From Acanthamoeba sp. SK_2022b (lineage: Eukaryota; Discosea; Longamoebia; Acanthamoebidae): a stretch of 64,000 nt of DNA. A program made the translations under genes and the position numbers. Numbering within the stretch: the stretch's first letter is position 1; every line of letters starts with the position of its first letter. Positions 1 to 10,286 of this stretch are shown piece after piece. Location of the stretch: NCBI GenBank assembly GCA_027943245.1, contig JANDJZ010000094.1:52722-116721 (forward strand), read 5' to 3'. Under the pieces are notes generated by a model that saw only the letters and a program-made list of their open reading frames with translations, did no database searches and was not told where the DNA came from.

Positions 1-1614
1 CGCCGACCTGGGTCATGGCGAGCACGAAGGCGTCGATGCTGATCTCCTTGTGCACGTCGAGCTTGCTCGCGTTCCACACCTTGAGCTTGGCATCGCCGCC
101 CGTCCACACGTACGCCGTGTTCCCTTGGGCTGCGATCGTGAAACCAACCGCACATCGCACAAGAGACTTAGTCAAAGCCGAAGCCAACGCCACAGGTCGG
201 GAGCCGTACTGATGGGGCAGATGGAGTAGACTGCACCCGGGGCCTCCTTGACCAGCACGCCCCGTGAGTCTCTGATCTGGAGCGACCTCTCGGCTCCTGT
301 CCACACGTTCAGGCCCACCGCTTTGACGGAAAAGATTCGGCCCTGGCCAGTGTCGAGCTGCCGCAGGAAGCGCAGGTCCTCGCCCTCCCACACGCGTATG
401 CTGCCCGCCGAGTCGCCCGACCACACGTGCCACTTGTCGCCGCCCCACACGCGCTCCACCGCGCCAATCGACTTCTGATGACCGGTCATCTACACAACAA
501 CACGGGCAACCGTGAGCATCGTGTGCGTGCGTGTGCGTGCGTAAGAGGCGAGCAAGGCACCTTGCGTAGAAAACGACCGTATTTGCGGGTGGCCGGCTTG
601 GCGCTGCAGTGGTCCTCCTCCTCGGCTTCGAAGAGCAGCCCGTAGTTGACGATCATGAGCGCCACGAGATCGTTCATCCGCACTTGCCAGTCGAGCGCAC
701 CGGCCGCAGGGTGCCCGGTCGGCGCCCACAGCATATGCGGCGCAAACAGGGAGGCGAGCTGTTGCGCGTCCATTCGCGTTTTCTGTGCGTAGCGTGGCTT
801 AGCGAGCGCACAGCATAGCATAGCACAGTACAGTCGACGAGGAGGAGGCAGTCAAGTACCTCAAAGTTGAGGTGCACCATGTGGAGCAGACGTGTGAGCT
901 CGGCCAGGACGGCCCGGTTGGCCGGCGGCAGGGCCGCTACCAGACGCGCCACCTCCTGCACACGCTCCACCCCGTCCCGGATCTCCGCGGCCTTGGTCCA
1001 ACGCTCGAACTGGGCCTCCGTCAGCAGCGGGTCGGGCAGCCTGCCATGCATCGGACATGGATGGTCAGTTGGAATTCCCTCTTACTACTACTCCTCCTCT
1101 TTCTCTCTCTCTTTCGCTGCGTGGGGCAAAGGGAAAGCGGGCGAGGTCAATTGACGGGCTGGGGCACTACCGTCGCAGGAAGGTCTTGAGGAGGGACGAG
1201 ACGGTGTTGACGTCCTCGGCCTTGGTGAAGTCGATCGCCGCGCCGCTGTTGATCTCCTCCTGAAAGCGCTGGACCTCGGGGCCGGAGCCCGCTGCCTTAA
1301 AAATACCAACAAGAGGCAGTCCTGCACGGTCCCTCGCGCGGTTGTCAGACATGTGTGCAAATAGTGCGAGTAGCAGTTGGGTGAGCGCGCGCAGCCGTAC
1401 CGTAGGCGGTCAGGTAGGTGAAGGCCTTCTTGGCGAAGAGGGGCACCTGCAGCCACGGCCGCGCCTCGCGGTCTCGCGCCAGCAGCTCCTCCAGCGCCAC
1501 CCCGAAAACGCCTTCGCTTGCTTCGCCGCCTCCACCGCCAGCAGCGATGCTCGCGGTGGCTGTGCTACTAGTCTGTCGCTGGCGTCCCAGCGAGGGGCCA
1601 TCGCCCGAAGGCCT
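1..1614 (-). CDS. RhoGAP domain protein with C-terminal WD40 repeats (partial, runs off window)
   Basis: Probable GTPase-activating-type protein for Rho-family GTPases. Exons on the minus strand: 1401-1614, 1171-1321, 860-1040, 561-782, 210-489 and 1-130 (continues beyond position 1). Exons 1 to 4 give a RhoGAP fold: FGVALEELL, then GIFKAAGSGPEV, a DVNTVSSLLKTFLRRLPDP stretch, PPANRAVL, and MDAQQLASLFAP. Exons 5 and 6 give WD40-like blades (VWSGDSAGSIRVWE; AYVWTGGDAKLKVWN). The residue at the usual arginine-finger position is Lys (GIFK instead of GIFR), so GAP catalysis is doubtful. The true start is unresolved: no in-frame ATG precedes the first exon. Either an upstream exon is spliced at the acceptor at 1615-1616, or one base is missing from the ten-base G run at 1625-1634 (sense strand), which would join an ATG just upstream. 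The domain calls are secure; the function is inferred from family. Confidence 0.8.
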
Positions 1615-2242
1615 CTGCACATTACCCCCCCCCCAAGCGCATCGTTAATAGAGTGATTTTCATTCGATTCAAAGGTGGTTCACGTTGTATAGCCCCCAGG
1701 GCCGGGGGGGGGGGGCACGATAGCAATAGATGAAGCAATTAGAAACAAATTCGCGCTATTTTGGTAAAAGTACCGAAGGAGGGTCCATAGGTCGCTCTGG
1801 GAGAAGGGAGAGGAGTAATAAGTGCTGGAGTCCGAGTAGTTGAAAGGCAGGCTCCAGCCAAAGCACCCGTGCGACTTCGTCTTTGTCGCCGCTAGAAGAA
1901 AGCAAGCAGGACCTTTGAGTTCCTCACATGTGCCCGAAATTCCAACGACCCATTTCTTTTCATTTCCCAATGTTCCATGTGTGTATGATCGTGCCTGTTG
2001 GGCTGCTTTCCTTTCGAGTGCGCCCTCGGCCGCAGCCAACGCTTTGCGGAAGCACCGCTAGAAAGCGCAAGCCAGGAAAACCGAACTCAACGTGGAAAGA
2101 CACGCGGGAGGTATACGATCGTTGGCCGAGAGGAAACAAACCTGCTAAGACGCTCATCCGTTAGACTGATCACGGGCGGACGAGTAAGCCCAGACAGATT
2201 CACCAAAGCGACAAAACCTCTGAGTGGGAGGTCAGTGGAGGG
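1615..2242. other. Intergenic region between divergent genes
   Basis: This stretch lies between the minus-strand RhoGAP gene and the plus-strand ATPase-like gene. It carries long C and G homopolymers (1625-1634; about 1698-1711) and open frames without recognisable protein features. A minus-strand frame at 1680-2039 could be 5' coding or untranslated sequence of the RhoGAP gene, but nothing in it supports that. I see no clear TATA box. Confidence 0.5.
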
Positions 2243-5200
2243 ATGTCAAAAGTGGATCGTAATCAGAAAGCTAAAGAGCACCACAACAACAATAAGCCCA
2301 GGCTGCCCACCACTACCACAGCCTACGGCGAAAGCGAAAAGGGGAGCAAGCTACAGAACAAGAAGAAGTCAACCAAACCTGCTGCCTCGCCCAGTGGCGA
2401 AAGTGAGAGCGTAGATGAGAACATGCTAGAGGATGGTACAGCGCTGATTATAACCACGGCGTCCAGGTCTTTTGCTGACCGCCCCACCCCACACAGAGGG
2501 TTCCATTCCCGACTTCGTGACTAACACCAGTGAAGACATTACTCCCCGCATCCCCGACTCGTCATACGACCCCTTACCCTCCATACCTGACATAGAAGGT
2601 ACTACCCCCAGCTAGCCAGTAGGAGGAATCCACTCAAAGACATGACTGGCAAGCAGATGACGATCCAGAAGATGATATGGGCGACCCGCTTGATTCTGCA
2701 CGAGATCGCGAGAGAGAAGAGAAACGACAAAGAGAGAAGGAGAAGGAGCGAGAGAAGGAGAGCAAGGCTGAGAAGGAGAGAAGGAACAACAGCAGGAAGA
2801 AGACACAGCCCAAGAGCGCTGAGGACAGGGAGCGGCAGAGCGTTAAGTCGCCGCGCGCCAGTGGGGAGGTGAAGACGCCCAAGTCAGGTCGACGGGATAA
2901 GTCCAACGGAGCCGACGAGAAGGAGACGAGAAAGGTGAACGGAGGCGACAAGCGAAAGAAGGGCAGCTTCTTCCAGCGCAAGCCTGACAATACGTCGCGC
3001 AAGCTAAGTGCCAGCCAAACCCAGAGCCTCAGACCTGGCGGAGGAGGCGGAGAAGACACGCTAGATACAGACGACGGCCGCCGAAATACAATCGCCGGCT
3101 ACAAGCCTGACGACAAGCGAGGCCGAGACAGCGACGCTGATGTCGGGCGAGGTTTGCAAAGGAGATACGCGCTACAGGACATCTTCGTACGTCTCGCCGT
3201 CCCTTCTGTGACATGCCTGCACAGGCGACCGACGGTGCGTTGGTGAACCGCCGCAGGATTATCACGTTTTGTCCGTGGAGGCACTGCTGGCGCGATTCCG
3301 CACCAACATCGACAACGGACTCTCAACCATGGACGCCGATAAGAAGATGAACAAGAATGGACCCAACCACCCGACCGTGAGGTGCCCAGCTGTCGACGTT
3401 GATGAGTACGAACGCTATCGGCCTCCCTCTGCCGCTCCTGTCGCTCTCTTGATGACCACACGTCGCCCCAACATAGGCTTGCGACGAAGAAGGTGGTGGT
3501 CAGACGCGACGGTTACCGAAAGGCAATCGAGTCGCGGGAACTGGTCGTCGGGTAAGCCTTCCACAACCTCTCACCCCATCCCTAGGTGGCAGGCAACTTA
3601 CCCCACCATGAAGAGACGTGGTTACCCTCGAGCCAGGCCCTGTGTTTGCCGATATGCGTGTGGTGGGTGTCAATACCACGGACATGCTCGTCGACAACTC
3701 CGCCATCACCGGCGACCCTGAGCCCTTGCCGCGCCAGGTAGAGCTGTCCCCCCCCCCTCTAGGCGAGCTTGACCAACCAATGCCGTTGTAGGTGGACATG
3801 ACGACAGAGAACTACCTGACGAGCGAGAACCTTTTGTTCTATGGCACCAACATCGTCGATGGCGAGGGAACGGGAGTTGTTGTCCGTACAGGTACGCTTG
3901 CAATTCGTGCAGCAAGGAGTTAAAACTTGGACTTTATTGGTATTTCCTCCGACAGGAGATGGAACGCTTCTGGCACGCATGATCAAGGACAACGAGAGCG
4001 CCAAGCTGAGGAAAGAGGGCGGGCCCAAGGCCAAGAAGGCCATCATGAAACAGCTCGCCAAGAACGGGCTGGCCTTCAAAGAGCCCAATGCCGGTACGCC
4101 GTATCTCTCACCCAGTGAGATGCATTGGGAAGGAGTTTACTCACCATTAACACTCCAGCGAGCCGCTTGGGACGAGTGACCACCCTAGTGGTGGACTCAA
4201 TGGGAGTGCTCACGGAAAACAAGAGTTCGGTGAGCTTTATCATGATCGACAAAGAGATCCGAGAGGCCACGGCGCCCCTGCCCGAGGGCGAGCCCACCTT
4301 CAACGCGCTTCTGAGGGCGTGCGTGCTCGGATGCAACGCCTACTTCCAGGTATCCGAGGGCGTCAATAAGAACAAGCTCAACGTCGACCAGCTCGATGTA
4401 GAGGAATGGGACAACACCAGGTATCACATGGCACCACGCACCACACAGCTATCATGCAGCGCTGTTGACACTTGATGGGTCTCTGGCAGCGGCGCGCTTC
4501 TGCGGTTTTACGAGAAGAACCCAACCTTGGGCATGAAGCGACGAGAGGACGCCTTCTGCAGCGAGATCGTACGAACCATGCTCCTACCAGGCACCGCCTA
4601 CTTATGCGTGTACATAACACAGATGCGGGCCGCATGGGAGAAAGTGGCCGACGACTTGAATGACTGCCGCGTTAGCATCCATCGATGGGCGAAAGGCCCG
4701 CATGTGGGCGGGGAAGACGAGGTACGTACCTGGTTTCAGGATGTGCCCTTCCACGCCTACGTCTAATGTCTTTCCATTTGTCGATTCAGACGAAAGCGGG
4801 CTTCCTGGTGGTGTTGAGCGGTCCGCTGGAGGTGGTTCTCCAGCACTGTCACACTCACATGATGCTAGGTCAGAGCAAGAAGTTGGACAACGCCAGCAAG
4901 AGGGAGATCCGGGAGAAGGCCATGGTGCTTCAAGGTAGGACCAACCCTAATCTCTCTGTCAGGGTCTCTTACCGACAACATCTGGCGTCCCAGGCTATGG
5001 TGAGATCGTGCAGGCGTTCGCACAGTTGCCACTTCCCAGCAGCGATTACCCACATGATTTTGAGTTTGACTTCTACTCGCCCAACTTCCCCATGGTGCGC
5101 CTCCACCCTTGATTCGCTATCGCTTGTTCTCTACTACACCGGCATGCCCGCTCAATGCGGTGGTTCCCCCCCCCCAATATCTTCCCTACAACAGAAGGAG

Positions 5201-6076
5201 CTGTGCTTCCTCGGTTTAGTGTCGATGGGCTCGCGCTTCTACAAGACCATCCCCTCTGCCATCGAGCGCTGCAAGCTCGCCAACATTCGAGTCATCATGG
5301 TCTCACAGGTACAGCGTCCTCTTGGTCACTGGACCACGATCTCCTGACGCGTCAGGGAATCCTGATCCCGGCACGCCATACAGGACCCTGCACTGGCTGT
5401 GACGGTCATGGCACGGAAGATCGGGCTCATCACCAAGGAGACTCCTGAAGATATTGCCAAGAAGGAGGGGGTGATGGTCGACGAGCTAAGCGAGGAGAAG
5501 CTGGGGCAGGCCAAGGCCATTGTTATCGACGGCAGCCAGATGGCGCTCATGATGGAGGAGGGCCTGTCCCACATCATGAGAACCCACGACGAGGTTGTCA
5601 TCTCAGGGTATGACTGCCTTACCAACCTCCGCCTTCTTTTAACACTCATTCCACGTGCGCTCGGTTTTCAAGAGTGGACGCGAGCCAGAAGCTGAAGATC
5701 GTAAGAGCCGCCCAGATGATTCAACAGGCCGAGGTAGGCTCCTTTATGCGTATGAAGTGTCACCCCCCCCCCCATCGCGACTCAACCCGCCGAGCGCTTC
5801 CGTGCGTGCAGGTGGTGGTGGCCACTGGCTCGCAACTGGCTGACTGCGCGGGGCTTTCGGTGGCCGATGTCGGCATTGCCGCGCCGGTACTCCCACCCCT
5901 ATTTTTTGAGGGGGGTCGCTTGTTCTCACTCACACGCGCATGTCGAATAGGGAAGCGTGGAGGGAGTGCAACAAGCTGCTGATGCAGTCATGACGGGCGG
6001 GGCGTTGGATTCGATCCTCGACGCGGTCGAGTTCGTGAGGAGGAAGAGCGAGGGCGGAGGCTGTATTCTACAGTGA
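2243..6076 (+). CDS. Soluble P-type ATPase-like pseudoenzyme (class IIC cytosolic domains, no membrane segments)
   Basis: Eighteen exons: 2243-2435, 2497-2598, 2657-3186, 3257-3405, 3477-3551, 3614-3737, 3792-3891, 3956-4093, 4159-4420, 4490-4568, 4623-4721, 4790-4934, 4994-5094, 5195-5308, 5384-5607, 5673-5733, 5812-5886, 5951-6076. Predicted 898 aa. Residues 1-275 are a charged, Lys/Arg/Glu-rich, probably disordered or coiled extension. From residue 276 the order of a Na/K-type pump follows: N-terminal HVLSVEALLARF and NGPN; A domain (RRDG, ELVVGDVV, VDNSAITGDPEP); N and P domains up to DASQKLKIV and the final helix. TM1-2, TM3-4 and TM5-10 are all missing: short hydrophilic joins replace the first two, and a stop follows the P domain. 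Signatures are altered: TGES to TGDP (382-385), DKTGTLT to DSMGVLT (D483 kept), KGAPE to SGPLE (627-631), TGDH to SQDP, and TGDGVNDSP to TGSQLADCA (837-845). A cytosolic, non-pumping regulatory or scaffolding role is inferred. No loss of frame is seen, so it looks expressed rather than decayed. Confidence 0.85.
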
Positions 6077-6419
6077 GTTATACACAAATTCTTTGCAAGG
6101 GAGGTGCACGTGACCAACTATACTATTGGATTCCGTGGAGCTTCCGCAGCGCCTCGTTTGGGAATTGGTGGGCGAAAAGGTAAGTGAAGGGGGTGGTGTG
6201 TGGTTCGTCCAACCCGGACCAACCACCAGCGCCCATCGCGCAGACTTTTCCCACGCCAACTCCCGCAACCGCCGAACCTCGAATTTGTTGGCTTTCGTTG
6301 TCGGCAATAAATGGGGATTGGTCAAAGGCGTAATTTGGTGGCCGGCTAATTAACCCCAGCGGGCGCCACACACAAAAGCAAGACGAGCTTGTCTTGACTG
6401 TGACCTTCACCCACACAAC
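6077..6419. promoter_or_regulatory. Intergenic/promoter region of the secreted protein gene
   Basis: This 343-bp gap separates the ATPase-like gene from the secreted protein gene. It has no coding feature. A near-palindrome (AAGACGAGCTTGTCTT, 6380-6395) lies about 25 bp before the ATG and could form a small hairpin in the 5' leader. No strict TATA box is seen; an AATAAATGGGG stretch sits near 6306. Confidence 0.35.
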
Positions 6420-7229
6420 ATGCGTTCTTTCTTCGTTTGCGTCGTCCTCGCCCTCGCGATTGCCTGTGCTGCTGCCCAGCAGACCAAGCCCAAGCTCTCT
6501 GAGACTTTCGAGTCCAAGGGCTTCGTCTCCATCAAGCACAACGGCACTCTCTACTTCGGCGAGGGTACTCCTCTTCCCTCAGAAGCTCCATCTTCACTTT
6601 TTTCCTTCGCTCTTGCATACTCCCTTTCCTACCTCCCCCCCCTCAAAAAGCTCATAGCGCTCTTTTTTCAACCACACTTTAGCCTGGTACCACGTCTCCC
6701 AGCCCGACGGTAAGGCCGTTGAGGCCTATGCTTTCGGTGGCGCTGAGCACCTCAACGTGTATGAGCTCCAGAGATTCGACAAGGTAACTTGCAATTTTGT
6801 TTCAAGAAACCTTCAAATGCGAGCGCAATTTATCCCTCATTTTTATTTAATTCGAAACACAAACTCATCGTGGCGTTGTTCTGGGTGCGGTAGGGCAAGG
6901 CCTTCCAGGTCATCCACGATGAGAAGAAGCCCATCTGCCACACCAAGTCCCTCACCGGCAAGATGCCCCAGCTCTGGGATTGGGTTGAGAAGGCTGACTA
7001 CGTCCGCAACTTCACCACCGACGGCACCAAGTTCGACCTCTGGGCCTACAAGACCGCCGGCATCACCCTCGAGGTCGCCGTCCCCGTCGGCCACCCCGAC
7101 ATCCTTGCTTACTTCGGCCGTCGTTCCGCCGGTGAGGAGTTCTCCTACTTCCTCGAGGAGTGGAAGACTGAGAAGCCCCACAGCACCTGGTTCGATATCC
7201 CCAGGGAGTGCCACTTCGGCCCCAAGTAA
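6420..7229 (+). CDS. Small secreted protein, highly codon-biased, family unknown
   Basis: Three exons: 6420-6564, 6683-6783 and 6894-7229, giving 193 aa. The N-terminus MRSFFVCVVLALAIACAAAQ is a textbook signal peptide with a probable cut near AAAQ|Q. The mature part has only two cysteines, in PICHTKS and in RECHFG close to the C-terminus, which could form one disulfide. It also has a Trp/Tyr/Phe-rich pattern with NGTLYFGEG near the front and a TDGTKFDLWAY block in the middle. Codons are almost all C- or G-ending in the last exon (AAG, CTC, ACC, GTC), which suggests strong expression. The cysteine and WxF spacing vaguely recalls ependymin-related secreted proteins, but I cannot assign it. It is transcribed in the same direction as the genes on both sides. 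Confidence 0.8.
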
Positions 7230-8070
7230 ATTGGTCGATTACTCTCCCCCTGTACTCGCGAGTTACTCGAAGATGCAAAATTGTTTGTTCATCTTACCTT
7301 GCCCCCGCTGTGATTTTGGCCGCGAACACAATCCCCCCCAAAAAAAAACTTGGTACACCTTTTGTTATTGAACGCTCTGCCGCGCACCCGCTACGAGAAT
7401 CTCCGAGGGCGGCTGTATTGCTGGGACGTTCAGCCCACCACGCTCCGGCACAAAGCCCACACACACCGGCACGCTCTCCGCACCCTTCTTCCGGGACCGA
7501 GTGCCGGCAAGGGACTTTCTGGCGGAAGGCACGCCCAAAGCTGACCAAACTCGCAGACCTTTCTGTAATACCTGGAAATTGGGGTGGGCCGGTACTGGGG
7601 GAGGTATCGGCGACAGAGAGATCATGATCGTTGGGCTAGCATCTGACCGGAACGCACTATGAAACGAGCTTCCGCTCAGCAGCTTTTGTGCAACGCTCCG
7701 TGTAACGCCCAAGGGCCAAAGTCGAGGTCATGTTGGGAATGATCAATCGCCACGCCACCCTTACGTGGGAACGACGCCGAATTTCCTAAGCGTCCATCGA
7801 CAACACCGACATTTTTGGCCAATAGATTATCAACCGCCGGCCTTTTCTCTAAATTTCATAATTACATGCCTCCGGTAGGTTGGGGTCTCGGTGTTCTGGA
7901 AATTGTTTTCCGCCGTGATCGATGTCTCGTGGCTCTATAAATTGTGTCTCCGTATCTTCAGCAAAGGCAACGATTTCGCCTTCTGGCCCGCGTTACCACA
8001 CAAAGCAGACCACAACCGCCGTCGCTAGCACGCCCACGACAAACGTCCACTTTCCAGCTGCTGCGAAATA
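7230..8070. promoter_or_regulatory. Intergenic region with TATA box for the bZIP gene
   Basis: About 840 bp without a supported gene. A TATAAA element at 7936-7941 lies 130 bp upstream of the bZIP start codon, at a sensible distance for a TATA promoter with a short 5' leader. The rest holds an A run after the preceding gene (near 7342) and no other structure that I can support. Confidence 0.5.
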
Positions 8071-8988
8071 ATGGCGGAACCGCACCACAACCCCATGTTT
8101 AGGCCTCCCTTCAACCCTTCGGCGGTCCTCGCCCCTCCCGCGCACCCCACGCTCTCCGAGAATGAGCCCATCGATCAGTTCATCCAGAGCGGTGCGGAAG
8201 GCTCGAGCTACTACCCTGGCTTCACGACCCCATCTGAGCATGACTACTTCTCTCTGTTCGCCGAGTTCGCGATGGACTTGACGCCGCCCCCCAGCATGAA
8301 GAGGTAGCCAATTTCTTTCGTGGTGGCCTCGTTTGCCATTCTCTCCCCCTTCTAATTTCGCAACTAATGCGTACGTATTTACAGTAACCAGCAGCCTCCC
8401 CCCGTGCTGGGCAAGACTGGCCTTGCGCCCACCTACTCCACCACTGCCGTTCCTCCCGATGCCCTCAACGCCACCCGCAAGAGGAAGAAGGATGGTGTTT
8501 CTTCGAATGGCACGGGCACCGCCCCTACCACGAAGAAGGCCACTCAGGCCGCTGCCGCCGCCGCGAAGAAGACCAAGAAGCAGCAGGACCTAGGTCTCTC
8601 GGATGAGGATGACGAGCTTGATGGAGGTGCTGGCGATGGGACCCTACCCGAGCGTGAGAGGCGCCTTCTCAAGAACCGTAAGGCCGCCCAGCAGTTCAGG
8701 AAGCGCCAAAAGAACCACATCCTCGAGCTTGAGGCCCGTGTGGAGACGCTCTCGACCGAGAACTCGACCCTCACCTCGCAGGTGGATCTCCTCCATGCCG
8801 AGAATAAGCTCATTCGCGAGCAATTGGACTACATGCGCAGCTTCGTTCTCAACGCGCTCCAGTTCACCTTCCCCCCGAACATGGCCGGCGGCATGGCGAT
8901 GCACGATCTGCAGAAGAGCATGATGCCTCCTTCTGCCCTCTCGCGCAGCGCGGAATCTAGCAACGACAAGGAATCGAGCCGACCATAG
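8071..8988 (+). CDS. bZIP transcription factor
   Basis: Two exons, 8071-8303 and 8385-8988, giving 278 aa. The N-terminal 80 residues are Pro/Ser-rich and acidic (a likely activation region). A Lys-rich, Ala-rich stretch (RKRKKDG; KKATQAAAAAAKKTKKQQ) may hold a nuclear localisation signal, followed by an acidic patch LSDEDDELDGG. The bZIP domain follows: basic region RRLLKNRKAAQQFRKRQK has the N-x7-R signature, and the zipper ILELEARVETLSTENSTLTS continues into heptads VDLLHAENKLIREQL. The protein should bind DNA as a dimer in the nucleus. The tail is Met/Ser-rich. A TATA box lies 130 bp upstream. I cannot name an ortholog. Confidence 0.9.
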
Positions 8989-9407
8989 ATTCACAGAGCG
9001 TTCCTTTCCTCTTCGCCTTTATCTCTCATCTCTTCGGGGCAACCTCATCGCCCCTTCAGTTTTCCTACTCGGTGGATTCAACGACCTCGCCGCGATGCTG
9101 CTGGTCTTCTCGTGTTTCCGCGGAACACCCGACACGAGAATCCGGATCTTCGTCGGTGCGGTCCAGCGCTTCACCTCGAGTCTTTCGACGTGTAGGGCGG
9201 CCTTCTCGATCGAACCCAGCTCCTCCTCTTCCATTGACGATCGGCCATCCTTTGTCGCCTTCCCTTACGGGTTGCGTGTCTTGCGTGCGTCTGGTAGTCA
9301 TCAACTGCCGCCTTTGTACATAATACTGTCGGTTGTATTAAAACCTTTCCTTTCGAAATCTGCACACCTTGTACTCTCTAATCTATTTCTGCCAATCGAT
9401 TGCGAAG
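8989..9407. other. Intergenic region, 3' UTR and promoter sequence
   Basis: No gene is supported here. The first part is probably the 3' UTR of the bZIP gene. The stretch TACATAATACTG...TATTAAAACC near 9317-9345 is a plausible polyadenylation or promoter zone before the methyltransferase gene. Confidence 0.35.
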
Positions 9408-10229
9408 ATGAAGAGGAAGGCTGCACATTTTGCATGCAGTGCGGCTTGGGTAGGGCGAGCCCACGCGGCCTGCAGGCAGCTACTGTCCGCCCGTGCGTGC
9501 TGCTCTACCTCAACGCCTCCGGCTCACTCGAGCGGAGCGGCGAGCGGTGAAGGCGGGGTGAGTCTTCTGGAGATGCAAAGGCACAAGCCGCCTGTGCCCC
9601 TAGCCCGTCCACGAGAGGTCATCGTGGCCTGCGTGCCCCTCAAGTCCAACGTCAACGTCTCCGCCATCGGTAGCCCCTCTCCCTCATCCACCCCTCACCT
9701 ATCCCGTGCCTGCGCACCTCAAGCCAGGCACACGACACCACCTCACCACATGTCGTGCAGCGCGGACGTGCTCGTGCTTGCAGGTCCGGCAGCTGGTGTG
9801 TTGCGGCACCGCCAAGCTGCTCAACAAGGTGGCGCGCGATGCCACGCTGCAAGCCGGAGAGAGGGACGACGCCCGTCTGCTCCAGGCCCACCAGCTCGTA
9901 GCCTTCCTCCTTGAGGCGCAGGAGCGGGTGGCCTCCGTCAGCCTCTACAACTTTAAGTTTGCGCGCAAGACCGTGCTCGTCATCGGGAGCGAGAACAAGG
10001 GCATCCCGCCCGACATCCTCGCCGTCTGCGACCGAGGTGCCCCCCCCCCCCAATCTCCCTCTTTATCTTTGCCTTCACGTGTTGCACGACTGACTCTGTG
10101 GCCGTTGCCCCCCCCCCCACCCACTTACCAGTGGTGGAGATACCTCTGAACGGGCCACCGCACAGCCTTAACGTGGCCAGCGCCGCGGCAATCGGCCTCT
10201 ACGAATACTGCAAGCAGCACCCCGCCTGA
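9408..10229 (+). CDS. SpoU/TrmH-family RNA 2'-O-methyltransferase, probably organellar
   Basis: Three exons, 9408-9669, 9761-10036 and 10132-10229, giving 211 aa. The family methylates ribose 2'-OH of rRNA or tRNA using S-adenosylmethionine through a knotted SPOUT fold. Seen here: the N-terminal SpoU region SNVNVSAIARTCSC with QLVCCGTAKLL; motif 2 as VLVIGSENKGIPPDIL; and motif 3 as IPLNGPPHSLNVASAAAIGL. All three catalytic motifs are intact. The first 35 residues are rich in Arg, Ala and Ser with no acidic residues, typical of a mitochondrial presequence. The exon 2 start was chosen at the TGCAG acceptor ending at 9760 because only this restores the conserved NxxxxARTC motif; the nearer-looking acceptor at 9783 would break phase. 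The gene is convergent with the sterol dehydrogenase gene, 57 bp apart. Confidence 0.88.
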
Positions 10230-10286
10230 AACGTGTCAACAACTGATGGCCAAGAGAGACGCACTTTTAAATGTACAAACAAAACA

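Noticed and set aside
1680..2039. Minus-strand frame of 119 codons upstream of the RhoGAP gene
   Set aside because: Low third-position GC and no domain; it could be untranslated sequence but cannot be supported as coding.
3257..3721. Missing TM1-2 of the ATPase-like gene explained by a wrong splice choice
   Set aside because: All frames of 3379-3476 were translated and none encodes a hydrophobic hairpin. Only about 70 bp lie between the flanking exons.
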